Below are positions 16,406-26,207 of a stretch of DNA of 64,000 nt, one piece after another. How positions within the stretch are numbered: the stretch's first letter is position 1; each line of letters begins with the position of its first letter. Source of the DNA: STF1-107 sp964457935 (GTDB lineage Bacteria; Bacillota; Clostridia; Christensenellales; UBA1242); the NCBI GenBank assembly GCA_964457935.1, contig CAYWFC010000001.1, forward strand, positions 1-64,000. Direction: 5' to 3'. The notes beneath the pieces were generated by a model that saw only the letters and a program-made list of their open reading frames with translations, did no database searches and was not told the origin of the DNA. The position numbers and the translations under genes were made by a program.

Positions 16406-16521
16406 CGGACAACACGACCGCTGTGGCGTACGTGCGAGACGGACTAAAAAACAAGAAACATAGCGTGACCATACGCGTATTGTCTGGGACATTGTGTCTA
16501 GATTCATTCATTATTAGATAA
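16384..16521 (+). CDS. Possible 45-residue protein (doubtful)
   Basis: ATG at 16384 opens a 45-codon frame (MLAYILFADNTTAVAYVRDG...) that ends exactly at the following terminator. It lacks a ribosome site and its start lies in the duplicated ATPase 3' segment, so it may be chance or a fusion product of that duplication. No similarity recognised. Confidence 0.25.
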   Translation: MLAYILFADNTTAVAYVRDGLKNKKHSVTIRVLSGTLCLDSFIIR

Positions 16522-16546
16522 ATCTGTGCTTCGGCGCAGATTTTTT
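16521..16546 (+). terminator. Terminator after the Ca2+-ATPase gene
   Basis: Stem AATCTGTGC / GCGCAGATT (one G-U) with a TTCG tetraloop, followed by T6. Confidence 0.88.
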
Positions 16547-16614
16547 GTCGTGGAGTATTGACCTCGGTACATAAAATATGTTAATATAACACATATATAA
16601 TATATATTAAGATA

Positions 16615-16785
16615 TATAAGGAGCAAAATATACATTTTTCTGCTATAATATATAAAGCCAAAGATATATTAGTGCTATGATATAGAGCCAAAGATACATT
16701 TTTCGCTATAAAATATAGAATGAAATATACATTTTTCGCTATAATATAGAACAAAAGACACATTTTTCGCCAAAATGTGCGCAAC
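16615..16785. repeat. About five degenerate 37-bp repeats upstream of the exporter operon
   Basis: Units of the form ACATTTTTCGCTATAATATAG with spacing of about 37 bases (near 16632, 16698, 16730 and 16761). Each holds a -10-like TATAAT. No gene in 16547-16852. Confidence 0.65.
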
Positions 16786-16788
16786 CCC

Positions 16789-16815
16789 TTGACAAAAATG
16801 CGGGGGGGGTATAAT
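16789..16815 (+). promoter_or_regulatory. Promoter with G8 tract in the spacer (candidate phase-variable switch)
   Basis: TTGACA (16789-16794) and TATAAT (16810-16815) are both perfect but only 15 bases apart, and the spacer ends with eight consecutive G (16802-16809). Two extra G would restore the optimal 17-base spacing. Homopolymer spacers of this kind switch promoters on and off by slippage in known phase-variable genes. Confidence 0.75.
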
Positions 16816-16852
16816 CAACATAATTACTTTTGGATAGAAAAAAGGAGAATAT

Positions 16853-17581
16853 ATGTTAGAAGTCATCAATTTCTCAAAAAAATATAAAGGAGCGCAGAAA
16901 TACTCTGCTAAGAATATCAGTTTCAAGGTAGCCGACGGCGAAGTATTGGGCTTAGTCGGGGGCAACGGTGCTGGCAAATCGACTACTATCAAGAGCATAG
17001 TGGGGATATTGCCGTTCGACGAAGGGCGCATCATAGTGAATGGTCACGACATGGCGCGCTCGCCAGCCAGCGCGAAGCAGACTGTAGGATACGCGCCGGA
17101 CGACCACGCTGTGTATGACAAACTGACCGGCAGGGAGTACGTAAACTACATAGGCAGTCTATACAGTGTGCCAAAAGAGCTCAAAAAGGAGCGTCTGGAC
17201 TACTATGCGGATTTATTCAAGATAAACAACGACCTAGACAATCAGATATCTAGTTATTCGCATGGTATGAAGCAGAAGATATGCCTGATAGGCTCGCTCA
17301 TACACGAGCCGAAACTATGGGTGCTAGACGAGCCAATGATGGGACTCGACCCCACCACCACGAACGAAGTGAAAAAGTGCATCAGAGACTACGCCAGCCG
17401 TGGCAACACAGTGCTATTTTCGTCGCACAATCTCGACATAGTGGAAGAAGTCTGCGACACTGTAGGTATCATAAAGAAAGGGCATTTGGTAGAGTTTCTT
17501 AACCTAAAAGACGCGCAAAGAGATGCCAAATTTGACCTAGAGAAATTATTCTTAGAGATAAACGAGGAAGACGCGAAATGA
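16853..17581 (+). CDS. ABC-2 type exporter, ATP-binding subunit
   Basis: 242 residues, a single nucleotide-binding domain. Walker A is GGNGAGKSTT (about 39-48), signature SSYSHGMKQK, Walker B KLWVLDEPMMGLDP, and the H-loop FSSHNL. The subfamily resembles ABC-2 exporters for peptides, antibiotics or polymers. AAAGGAG precedes the ATG. The stop overlaps the start of the permease gene by four bases (ATGA), so they are translationally coupled. Control is from the G8 promoter, so the whole operon would switch together. Confidence 0.92.
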   Translation: MLEVINFSKKYKGAQKYSAKNISFKVADGEVLGLVGGNGAGKSTTIKSIVGILPFDEGRIIVNGHDMARSPASAKQTVGYAPDDHAVYDKLTGREYVNYIGSLYSVPKELKKERLDYYADLFKINNDLDNQISSYSHGMKQKICLIGSLIHEPKLWVLDEPMMGLDPTTTNEVKKCIRDYASRGNTVLFSSHNLDIVEEVCDTVGIIKKGHLVEFLNLKDAQRDAKFDLEKLFLEINEEDAK

Positions 17582-19179
17582 AAATCTTGACTTATGTGGG
17601 ATTGCATTTCAAACTATCGTTTAGACGCGATTCCAGTGCGGACAAAAAGGGCAATATATTGTCATTCATCACCACCGTACTCACCTTGGGAGTGGTGCTA
17701 CTGATAGCGAAGTATCTCTTCGACATCATACACACGCATATATCTGCTGACATCTCAGCACAGCAATTCTCTACCTTGCTATTCACTATCATCGAGGTGA
17801 TGCTGGTGGTGATGGGTGTGTCGCTGGAGATCAAATTTTTCCTAAAGCCCAGCGACCTAAACATCACAGCGAGATTTCCGATGAGTACTGTGAGTGTATT
17901 CGTGGCGCAATTAATAGTGGTATACATATATATGCTGGGCGTAGCATTGCTGAGCACTGTGCCTACTATGCTGGTATTCGGCTGGTCGTGGGGAGCGCTG
18001 TCGGCGGGCTTCGTGGCTAGGCTGGCACTGGCAGTGGTATTCGCACCGCTCGTGCCGTTCGCAGTGGCGACTGTGCTAGTAGTGCCTACTCTGTACATAC
18101 TCACTTTGCTCGAAAATCACAATATCATCAAACTCATCATATTCATACTGCTACTGACTGTGGCGTTCGTGGCGTATAATTATATATTGAATTTCCTAGC
18201 GGAATACTACATACACAACACTCTAAACGTGGACACCAAGGTGTACGTGACTAGATTCATAGTGGCGCTAAACACTAAATGGAACGCTGTCATGTGGCTA
18301 AACAATATATTTTACTGCACCAGCCTAGTGAAGAGTATAGCACTACTAGTGGCTTTGACTGTAGTCATAGGTGGCATAGGGCTACTGATAGCGCGACCTG
18401 TGTACACTCGCGTCAGGCGCAATGTGCTCGAGGGCAATGTGGGCATTTTCTCCAAAAAGAGCGCCCTGACGTCTGACAAGCCTACTATGGCGATATTCAA
18501 GAAAGAGTGCAAGGACATCATCCGCACTCAGACATATGCGTACTTTTATCTAGGCATATCCATCATCACCCCTGTCATGGTGTTTTTGACCAGCAAACTG
18601 GTGAAGAAAGTCGGTCAGGCGCAGATGGGTGGGGACATCGCCTTTGGGGTGTCTATACTAGTAGTGTTCGTATTTATGATACTGATAAACTCATTCTCAG
18701 CCAGCGCAGTCAGCCGAGAAGGCAAGCAGTTTTACATCACCAAGATAATACCAGTGGACTACAGAGTGCAATTACTCGCCAAAGGGGTGCTAAATCTCTT
18801 CGTGGCGCTAGGCGCACTGCTCATCAGTGTGATCATACTATGTAGTATGCGCTTCGTCACCATTACCCAAGGTGCTATCATACTAGCACTGTCGCTAGCA
18901 TTCGCTGTGGGCGTGATACTGAATGGGCTCAATCTCAATGTGCGACATCCTTACGTCAAGGCGGGCGCCAATGCAGACAATCAGACCAATTCGACCATAT
19001 TGATAGTCATCGGCTTGGTCATATGCGCGCTAGAAGGGGTCATCGCTATAGTATTCCCGTTCTTTTTCACACAGACTTATCTATACCTGACGCTGGGAGT
19101 GATCACTGCAGTATATATGGCTGTCAATGTGCTGATATTCGCGCTGACCGCTCACAAAAAATACGCAAAGATAGAATAG
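17578..19179 (+). CDS. ABC-2 type exporter, permease subunit
   Basis: 533 residues with roughly 12 membrane segments in two bundles (about 25-240 and 310-530) separated by a cytoplasmic region KKECKDIIRTQTY. Such double-length permeases pair with a single ATPase. It is coupled to the ATPase before it and separated by ten bases from the giant Ig-like gene. The substrate is unknown; the surface protein may be its partner or merely co-regulated. Confidence 0.85.
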   Translation: MKILTYVGLHFKLSFRRDSSADKKGNILSFITTVLTLGVVLLIAKYLFDIIHTHISADISAQQFSTLLFTIIEVMLVVMGVSLEIKFFLKPSDLNITARFPMSTVSVFVAQLIVVYIYMLGVALLSTVPTMLVFGWSWGALSAGFVARLALAVVFAPLVPFAVATVLVVPTLYILTLLENHNIIKLIIFILLLTVAFVAYNYILNFLAEYYIHNTLNVDTKVYVTRFIVALNTKWNAVMWLNNIFYCTSLVKSIALLVALTVVIGGIGLLIARPVYTRVRRNVLEGNVGIFSKKSALTSDKPTMAIFKKECKDIIRTQTYAYFYLGISIITPVMVFLTSKLVKKVGQAQMGGDIAFGVSILVVFVFMILINSFSASAVSREGKQFYITKIIPVDYRVQLLAKGVLNLFVALGALLISVIILCSMRFVTITQGAIILALSLAFAVGVILNGLNLNVRHPYVKAGANADNQTNSTILIVIGLVICALEGVIAIVFPFFFTQTYLYLTLGVITAVYMAVNVLIFALTAHKKYAKIE

Positions 19180-19189
19180 GAGGCATACA

Positions 19190-22100
19190 ATGAAGAAAAC
19201 AATGATATTCGCTATCATACTTATGCCGTTGATAGTGTTAGCAATGCTGTTTGTCGGTGGGACTATAGTGTATAGGTCCACATATTTGTATGTCGAATAC
19301 ATAGAATTCGTGACCAACGAAATAGTGCTAGACAAGTCCACCTCTGACGACGTGACTGCTAATCTACAAGTCAATGTGTACCCCAAACTAGCCAACAACA
19401 AATCGGTAGAATTTCGCAGTGCGAATGAGTCAGTGGCTGTGGTGGACAGCCAAGGCAGGGTGACCAGTGTAGACTTTGGCACGACGTACATATATGCTAC
19501 CAGCAAAGAAAATTCTACCAAGACCGCCACGTGCAAGGTCACTGTCACTAGCGACAGAGTGCACAGAGTGTGGGTGGACAATGAAGTGGGCCTGATGTAC
19601 AAGGACGACAGAGTGCAGTTGAGCACGCAGTATGCACCATTTGAGGCGCAGAATGCTAGTTTCGTATATACTTCGTCCAATCCTAGCGTGCTGTCTGTGT
19701 CGGCAGGTGGAGAATTGCGCGCCAAAGGGCGTGGCACAGCCACTATCACCGTCGCTGTGGAAAACGACAGTACTGTGAAGTATCAGTTTGACGTAGAAGT
19801 CAAACTACACATAGAAGACATCAGCACAGACACTACACCAGTGGTGTCTAGCAAGAAAACATTTAATTTCCCGAGCATTACTTTCGTGCCGGCAGGGGCG
19901 GATGAGCGCATCACTTATACGTGCGACCGACCTGACATCGCGACAGTGAATGACGCTGGCCAGATAGTATTTAGTCGCGCAGGGACTGTGGTCATCAGCG
20001 CGCAGGCTGAGGGATTTGACAAAATATTGACCAAGACATACACTTCGACATTCGGATATGTCAGCAGTGTGTCTTTTAGTACGAAAAACGCGCACACCTT
20101 CGACTACGAGGACTACCTGACTGGGTATTTGCCACTAGAGTGGAGTTATGCACCTAGCGACGCGGACAGGAGCAGTATATCTGTGTCATCGAGCGACGAG
20201 GCGGTGCTGACTGTCGAGGACGGCAAGGTCAAAGTAGTAGGTGGCGGGTCGGCTATAGTCACTCTGACTGCTGACTCTGGCAAGGGCACGCTGACGGCGG
20301 AGTGGTTCGTAGATATCCGCAGAAAAGCGCAGAGCGTGGCGTTCGGTGTGGCGGATTTTGGCTACACATCACTCAGGACGGTGGATTTGGGTGTGGTATA
20401 CGCGCCTAGTGACGCGACAGAGACTGTGAAGTACTCTGTGTCTGACAGCACAGTAGCCAGCGTATCTGAAGGGGTGCTGACATTCACTATCAAGACATTA
20501 AACAACAAATACGGCAAAGTCAAAGTCACTGCCTACACTGACAGTGGGGTGTCCAACACTATCACTATGGTGTACATAGACGCCAGCATACCTAGAGTGA
20601 CGCTGGGAGACGCGACTACACTAGAGTATACTTTGCCTGCGAGCAATAGACCAGCGTACAGTTTCGCTATCATAGCGGACAGCGATGTGGACTTTGCCAT
20701 AGAGGACGGCGCTAGTGTGACGCTAAATGGTGCCATAGTGACCTTGGCAGACAAGGGCACGACCCGACTGGGAGTATATCTAGACGGCGCTAGCACCACT
20801 GACAGATATCTGGACATAAATGTACGCAGAAATGTAGAGAAGATAAACAACATATCTCTGTCTGCCATTGTGGACGACGAGATAGTGCACACATATAGCC
20901 AAAATGACGAGATTTATTCGGCGAGCGACACTTATCGCATAGGGTATACGCTATATCCAGCGCATACTACTCGCACCACTGCTGACATTAGTCTAGGCGA
21001 CACCGATGTGGCTGTACTAGACGGAGATGTAGTGCGTTTCTCGCGTGCTGGAGTGGTCACAGTGCATTTGTCCGCTGACGGTGTGACTGAGACTGTGCGC
21101 ATAGAGAGTACTGGCGGACATCCTGACAGTCAGACTGCTGTCACTAGTCATGTGGCTGTGCGCGCGGGAGAGAGTTTTAGCATTTGGGACGAGATAAATA
21201 TCTCTCCGCTATACGCGAAGCGCGAATACATCACTTACACGCACACTGGTGACGCAGTGTCTATCTCAGACGGGGTAGTGACTGGCGAATGCGGTGGCAA
21301 TGCAGTCATCACTGTATCTATCGCGACCAGTGCTAGCGTACTCACTCAGACTATGACAGTAGCAGTGAGCGAGAGTGCTACTGACGTGCAGGTGGTAGGA
21401 GAGCAATACATATATACAGAAGAGGCTATAGTAGATTTGGCAGGGAAATTCGCTGTACTGCCTGCTACTGCCAATGTGGACAATATTTACACGCTCAGCA
21501 CGAGCGACACCAGCATAGCGCGCATATCTGGAGAAAAGTTAGAGTTTGTCTCCAGCGGACGCGTAATAGTGAGTGCTACGCTAGGCGATGTCGCAGTGGC
21601 GCGCATTACGGTAGAATATACTGGTGACAAAGCGGTGGATGAACCTAAGGTTAGCGATATTATTTTCTCTGCTACAGCGCCGAGTGATGATTACATCACA
21701 GCGCAAGAGCGCATATCTATAACGCAAATGTATGGTCCTACAGTAGTCCTGACATCAGAAGAGACGGAAGGAGAGACTTTTGCTATAGAATATAGCGTAC
21801 AGTCAGACATAGCGCACATTGACGACGGCGTGCTGGTATTCACTGCACCGGGTGTGGTGACTATCACATTTAGCGCTGGCAGTGTGACCAAGACTAAGAC
21901 GCTAGAGAGCACATATGGCTACATCAAGACTTTGACCATTCGCGAACAGTATGTCGGCGACATAGTGTGCCAATACTCTGACGGCGAGTACACCATGCCT
22001 AGTGATTATTTCATCGCCGTACCTAGTGATTATTACAAGGCTGGCGTGACGTATACTTCTAGTGACAACGCTGTATTCACTGTAGCAGGCGACACGCTGA

Positions 22101-25100
22101 CATTCGTGGGCGGTGGCAGTGCTACACTCGGGCTAGAGTATGTATCCACGACAGGCGAGCAGGTCATCCCTGTGGGAGTGCACATTTTGCACCGCGCCAA
22201 AGGTATCAATGTATATGAAGGCGACATTTTGACCGGATATGTGGTGGAAAATCTATCTGCCGGTAGCACATTGGCACTGAGATATGAGTGCGTGCCTACC
22301 ATAGACGGAGTGGCGCTGTCTGGGTACAGTATGACTTTCGCCACAGACAATGCCAGCGTAGCCACAGTGGCCAGCGACGGCGTCATCACTATCCGAGGCA
22401 ACGGCACAGCCGTCATCACTGTGACTGTGACCAACGATTACGACAGCGCGGTAGACGCGACTGCCAGCGTGACTATACGCAATGACACGAGATACAATAT
22501 CCTCACTGTGTCTGCAGGGTCGACAGGGACAGACTACGTCATAGACATAGCAGACGGCAGAGTGCCTATAGTGTACCCAATATTCAACGCAATGGTGTCT
22601 GAGTTTGGCATCACAGGCAATGGAGACAGTGTGGGAGTGGCAAACGACGGCGTGCTCACAGTGAATGCAGGTGGCACTACCACTGTGGCAGTGACTGCGG
22701 ACGAGGCCACTACTTTGACTGTGTATGTATACAAAGAGGCAAATATCACCTTACCTACAGCGCTAGCCAATGCAAGTGCGAACGGCACTACCATAGTGAC
22801 GGCGCAGACGGCGTACAGCATAGGTGCGACATTCGGGCCTAGCGATGCTTTGGATAGGAAAACAGTCGTCTACGAGAGTAGTGATGATAGTATAGCGACT
22901 GTGGCTGACGGTGTGATAACATTCACCAAGGCGCAAGCAGTAGAAATCACTGTACGCATAATGTACAACGGCACTAGCGAGACGTATCAGAAATTCAAGA
23001 TACGTAGCACACTCGGCAAGGCAGAGAGTTTCGAGATAGACTACACCGCGTGGGAGATGCTGGTGGGCGAGACTAAGACATTCTATATCAGCAATGTCCT
23101 GCCTATCGACTTTAGCGGTACATTGACCGCGACCACCACCAATGCTGACGCGCACACGCTGACTATCAGCGGTAGGACGCTCACTGTGGCAGGCACGAAG
23201 GGTGGCTCTGGCGTCGTCACTGTGAAATTCATCGGCAGTGACACCCACATAGATATATCTGTGGATGTGGTGCAACTGACTGAGAGCATTGGCTTTAGAT
23301 ACAACGACACTGCTGTCACCAGCGTGACTACATTCTCCAATACTGTCACATTGACAGCGAGTGTATCGCCTACTGACGCGACGGACAAAGGAGTGACTTG
23401 GTCTGTCGTGAACGGTCCAGCCAGCGTGTCCAATGGCACAGTGGTGTTCTCAGACTACGGCACAGCGACAGTGTGCGCGAGAGCGTGCGATTACGACCGT
23501 AGCGGTACAGAGAGCACTATAGTCATCAAATATATCAAAGACATAGACGGCTTCGACCTGATATACAATACCCACACTCTCGACAACGAGCAGACGGTGT
23601 ATGTGGAGTGGAGTGTGAAGAAAGTCGAGCTGAGCATAGCCATACAGCCTAGCGATTTGGCAGGCAGTGTGTATTATGAGTACTTCACCGCCACTGCCAC
23701 CGATGGCGCGACGGCAATCATAGACACTGACGACGGATACATCAATGTCAAGATACCTGCTGACGCCTCTGCTACATTTAGCACTACTGTGACAGTGAAT
23801 TATAGAGGCAAATATGTCAAGACTGTGACTATTTTCCGCGACGGCATCAGTAGTGTGGAATTCATCGACCACGACGACACTCTGGACCTAGAGTGCGGAC
23901 TACAGCGCGTGCGCGTGACTGGCAATAAGTCGTATTACGACGGCGCAGTGCAGAATTATTATCGTATGCCTGTGGCTGTCAGCCCAGCGAGCGCTGATAC
24001 CAGCAATATAGTGTGGACAGTGAGCAATGGCAATGTCACTTATGACCAGACTCTAGTCACTATAGACGGTGTGACTTATGTATATCTGTACTTCAATGCT
24101 ATCACTGGCAGTAGTGTGGCTGAAGTGTACGCTGACAATTTCTCTGCTGGCACTGTAGTGGTGTCTGCCATGAATAAACTGGGCAGGACACTGGATACAT
24201 ATACATTCCACATCGTGAATGCAGTCAATGTCTGGGACGAGGCAGGATTTATAAACGGTGGCAACTACGTGGTACTCCAAAAGAGCCTCGGCCACGACGA
24301 CCAGGCAGAGCAGATAGCACTAGGCACATACGCACGACTGGATAGTTATTCCGCCAAGAACACTATCTACGGCAACGGACATCTGATAAATTACGCTGCT
24401 AGAAACAACGACTCATCTGCTATCAAATCGGGCGGTGTGGGCTCTAGCAAGTGGGCTTACATATACGTCAGCCTGACCAATGCTATCAATCTAGAGATAC
24501 AGGGTGGCAACTACGACGAGAGCAGAGATAGTTATTTAGTCGAGATACCTGACCCGCAGAGAATAGCGTATTGCACTCTATACAATATGTATAGAGCAGT
24601 AGAGGCTGGTGGCGGTACTACTGCTAGCCCTACTACTATCAATATCAAAAACTCTATGTTTAGGACTTTTGCACACTCTACTATCAATCTGTCCAATGAA
24701 GGATGCAGAGTGGTCAACCTGACCAATGTCATAATGTTTGACGTCGGTCAGCGCGCCATAGAGAGCCAATCGGCGGATGACGTGATCAATATATCTGGCG
24801 TCTTCGATGTGTATAATTTCCAAAACACAGATTCGTTCTCAAAAGCACTGGGCGGATATGAGTCCTACGCAGAGAAGATAATCGAAGAAGCAAATAATAA
24901 CGATATGGGCGTCACAGCACTAGGCGAGACTTGGGCGAATGTGGTCATCATAGCGACCAAACAAACAGACGTCGACTCTGCTAAGACCAAAGTGTATTAC
25001 GACGGCGTGGAGAATGGCGTGCCTGGCGTGACGAAACTAACTGTGGTGGCAAAAATTGGCTTTGGATTGACTTCTCTCACCAAGAAAGAATACGCCATCT

Positions 25101-25234
25101 GGGCGACTAAAAAAGACAATACTGACATCACTTGGGCGCACGAGTTCGTCGAAGATTCATCCACTTCGGCAGGCTACCGCCTCAATGAGACCTATATGAT
25201 CAGTACCATATCTAAACTAAAAAGAGCGGTGTAA
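19190..25234 (+). CDS. Giant Ig-like (Big_2-type) repeat surface protein
   Basis: 2014 residues. A Lys-start and hydrophobic helix (about 6-28) act as signal or anchor. Residues about 35-1590 hold many 80-90-residue beta-sandwich repeats with the bacterial Ig-like pattern (for example YTSSNPSVLSVSAGGELRA and GRGTATITV). The C-terminal 400 residues change character (IYGNGHLINYAARN, INLEIQGGNYDES, TINIKNSMF) and look like a right-handed beta-helix. There is no LPxTG sorting signal and few Cys. AGGAGG lies seven bases before the ATG. It is the last gene of the exporter operon and so is under the G8 promoter. A large adhesive or stalk-like surface role is inferred. Confidence 0.85.
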   Translation: MKKTMIFAIILMPLIVLAMLFVGGTIVYRSTYLYVEYIEFVTNEIVLDKSTSDDVTANLQVNVYPKLANNKSVEFRSANESVAVVDSQGRVTSVDFGTTYIYATSKENSTKTATCKVTVTSDRVHRVWVDNEVGLMYKDDRVQLSTQYAPFEAQNASFVYTSSNPSVLSVSAGGELRAKGRGTATITVAVENDSTVKYQFDVEVKLHIEDISTDTTPVVSSKKTFNFPSITFVPAGADERITYTCDRPDIATVNDAGQIVFSRAGTVVISAQAEGFDKILTKTYTSTFGYVSSVSFSTKNAHTFDYEDYLTGYLPLEWSYAPSDADRSSISVSSSDEAVLTVEDGKVKVVGGGSAIVTLTADSGKGTLTAEWFVDIRRKAQSVAFGVADFGYTSLRTVDLGVVYAPSDATETVKYSVSDSTVASVSEGVLTFTIKTLNNKYGKVKVTAYTDSGVSNTITMVYIDASIPRVTLGDATTLEYTLPASNRPAYSFAIIADSDVDFAIEDGASVTLNGAIVTLADKGTTRLGVYLDGASTTDRYLDINVRRNVEKINNISLSAIVDDEIVHTYSQNDEIYSASDTYRIGYTLYPAHTTRTTADISLGDTDVAVLDGDVVRFSRAGVVTVHLSADGVTETVRIESTGGHPDSQTAVTSHVAVRAGESFSIWDEINISPLYAKREYITYTHTGDAVSISDGVVTGECGGNAVITVSIATSASVLTQTMTVAVSESATDVQVVGEQYIYTEEAIVDLAGKFAVLPATANVDNIYTLSTSDTSIARISGEKLEFVSSGRVIVSATLGDVAVARITVEYTGDKAVDEPKVSDIIFSATAPSDDYITAQERISITQMYGPTVVLTSEETEGETFAIEYSVQSDIAHIDDGVLVFTAPGVVTITFSAGSVTKTKTLESTYGYIKTLTIREQYVGDIVCQYSDGEYTMPSDYFIAVPSDYYKAGVTYTSSDNAVFTVAGDTLTFVGGGSATLGLEYVSTTGEQVIPVGVHILHRAKGINVYEGDILTGYVVENLSAGSTLALRYECVPTIDGVALSGYSMTFATDNASVATVASDGVITIRGNGTAVITVTVTNDYDSAVDATASVTIRNDTRYNILTVSAGSTGTDYVIDIADGRVPIVYPIFNAMVSEFGITGNGDSVGVANDGVLTVNAGGTTTVAVTADEATTLTVYVYKEANITLPTALANASANGTTIVTAQTAYSIGATFGPSDALDRKTVVYESSDDSIATVADGVITFTKAQAVEITVRIMYNGTSETYQKFKIRSTLGKAESFEIDYTAWEMLVGETKTFYISNVLPIDFSGTLTATTTNADAHTLTISGRTLTVAGTKGGSGVVTVKFIGSDTHIDISVDVVQLTESIGFRYNDTAVTSVTTFSNTVTLTASVSPTDATDKGVTWSVVNGPASVSNGTVVFSDYGTATVCARACDYDRSGTESTIVIKYIKDIDGFDLIYNTHTLDNEQTVYVEWSVKKVELSIAIQPSDLAGSVYYEYFTATATDGATAIIDTDDGYINVKIPADASATFSTTVTVNYRGKYVKTVTIFRDGISSVEFIDHDDTLDLECGLQRVRVTGNKSYYDGAVQNYYRMPVAVSPASADTSNIVWTVSNGNVTYDQTLVTIDGVTYVYLYFNAITGSSVAEVYADNFSAGTVVVSAMNKLGRTLDTYTFHIVNAVNVWDEAGFINGGNYVVLQKSLGHDDQAEQIALGTYARLDSYSAKNTIYGNGHLINYAARNNDSSAIKSGGVGSSKWAYIYVSLTNAINLEIQGGNYDESRDSYLVEIPDPQRIAYCTLYNMYRAVEAGGGTTASPTTINIKNSMFRTFAHSTINLSNEGCRVVNLTNVIMFDVGQRAIESQSADDVINISGVFDVYNFQNTDSFSKALGGYESYAEKIIEEANNNDMGVTALGETWANVVIIATKQTDVDSAKTKVYYDGVENGVPGVTKLTVVAKIGFGLTSLTKKEYAIWATKKDNTDITWAHEFVEDSSTSAGYRLNETYMISTISKLKRAV

Positions 25235-25420
25235 TAGAATAACTCCCTTAGCACCACCAAATAATAAAATATATAAACAACCCCCATTTCGCATCGCAAA
25301 GTGGGGGTTGTTTTGTTTAGATACTATTTTTTATCACACCCTAGCAACGGACATTGAATTATTGCAAAATACAACTTTTTCAAATTTAATTATAAAAACA
25401 CAAATGAATGGCAGTGAATA
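25235..25420. other. Left junction of the three-gene island
   Basis: After the terminator at 25275 the sequence becomes clearly more AT-rich and continues so through the three following genes. No open frame with a ribosome site. Confidence 0.5.
25275..25319 (+). terminator. Terminator, left copy of an island-flanking 45-nt repeat
   Basis: Stem AAACAACCCCCA / TGGGGGTTGTTT followed by TTGTTTA. The same 45 bases with one mismatch recur at 27662-27706, beyond the island. Confidence 0.92.
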
Positions 25421-25450
25421 TTGACATTGTAACAAATTATATGTTATAGT
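25421..25450 (+). promoter_or_regulatory. Promoter of the PRTase-DprA-HAD operon
   Basis: TTGACA (25421-25426), 18-base spacer, TATAGT (25445-25450); it leaves a leader of about 150 bases. Confidence 0.7.
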
Positions 25451-25456
25451 CTAGTC

Positions 25457-25605
25457 AATGAGCAAATAACCAAATTGGCTTGCTATAATTATTAAATAAA
25501 AATCAACTATAATCTAACCTTTTATGTTAAGGTTGGTCAGTTATGTAAGTTAATCGCAATTATAGGTGATTAGCTTTTTTGTTGTAAAAAAATCAAGGAG
25601 GAAAA
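25457..25605 (+). promoter_or_regulatory. Structured 5' leader with terminator-like hairpin (possible attenuator)
   Basis: Hairpin 1: CTAACCTT (25514-25521) pairs with AAGGTTGG (25529-25536). Hairpin 2: TAATCGC (25551-25557) pairs with GTGATTA (25566-25572), then GC and six T (25575-25580). The second looks like an intrinsic terminator inside the leader, 25 bases before the first gene, followed by AAGGAGG. Leaders of this form are often attenuators; PRTase-family proteins such as PyrR control such leaders. The link here is inference. Confidence 0.5.
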
Positions 25606-26205
25606 ATGGAAAAATTTACAATAAAGGCAAACAAATATTTAGATAGGGACATTTTGGGTTATTATAACTGCGAATATGTAGGCTATCACAAAAGTGGAAA
25701 CCCAGACTTTATTAACCACTTAAAAAATATGAACAAACAGCATAGCGAATTAGAACTGGTCAAAGATTTTATTGCTGTTTATGAAAAAGCAGTCAAAGAC
25801 ATTACGGAAATTACGCAAGGAAATACAGATTTTATGGTGTGTGTTATTCCAAGGTCAAAAGCAGAAAATCATTACGCTGTGTGCCAATTAATGTTTAGGA
25901 AAGCAATTTCTAGCGCAGTAGACAATCTCGGGTTGGAAAATGGATCAGATATAATCAAAAGAATAAAAGATACAAAAACTACACATAATTGGAGATTGGA
26001 ACACAATACAGGAGAAATGCCTTATCAAAACATTACACTAGACACATGTGAAATTAAAAAAAATGCAATTAATGGCAAGAATATTATTTTAGTAGATGAT
26101 GTTTATACTGCAAATGTTAATGTCGCTGAAGATTGCATTCAAACATTGTTGAATTTGGGCGCAAAAAATGTTATATTATATGTAATAGCAAAAACAAGAG
26201 AGTAA
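25606..26205 (+). CDS. Phosphoribosyltransferase-fold protein
   Basis: 199 residues. The signature is NIILVDDVYTANVNVAEDC near residues 164-182, the PRPP-binding loop of type I phosphoribosyltransferases (hydrophobic, D-D-V-Y-T). An earlier VCVIPRSKAENHY segment fits the strand and loop that bind pyrophosphate. The N-terminal 60 residues are unlike classical nucleobase enzymes, so the acceptor is unknown. It is first of three coupled genes, two bases before the DprA-like gene. Base composition is lower in GC than in the surrounding chromosome, a sign of transfer. Confidence 0.75.
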   Translation: MEKFTIKANKYLDRDILGYYNCEYVGYHKSGNPDFINHLKNMNKQHSELELVKDFIAVYEKAVKDITEITQGNTDFMVCVIPRSKAENHYAVCQLMFRKAISSAVDNLGLENGSDIIKRIKDTKTTHNWRLEHNTGEMPYQNITLDTCEIKKNAINGKNIILVDDVYTANVNVAEDCIQTLLNLGAKNVILYVIAKTRE

Positions 26206-26207
26206 AT

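Noticed and set aside
17592..18104. 170-codon reverse frame opposite the permease gene
   Set aside because: Shadow on the opposite strand of a well-supported membrane protein; Thr/Ser/Asn-rich complement pattern.
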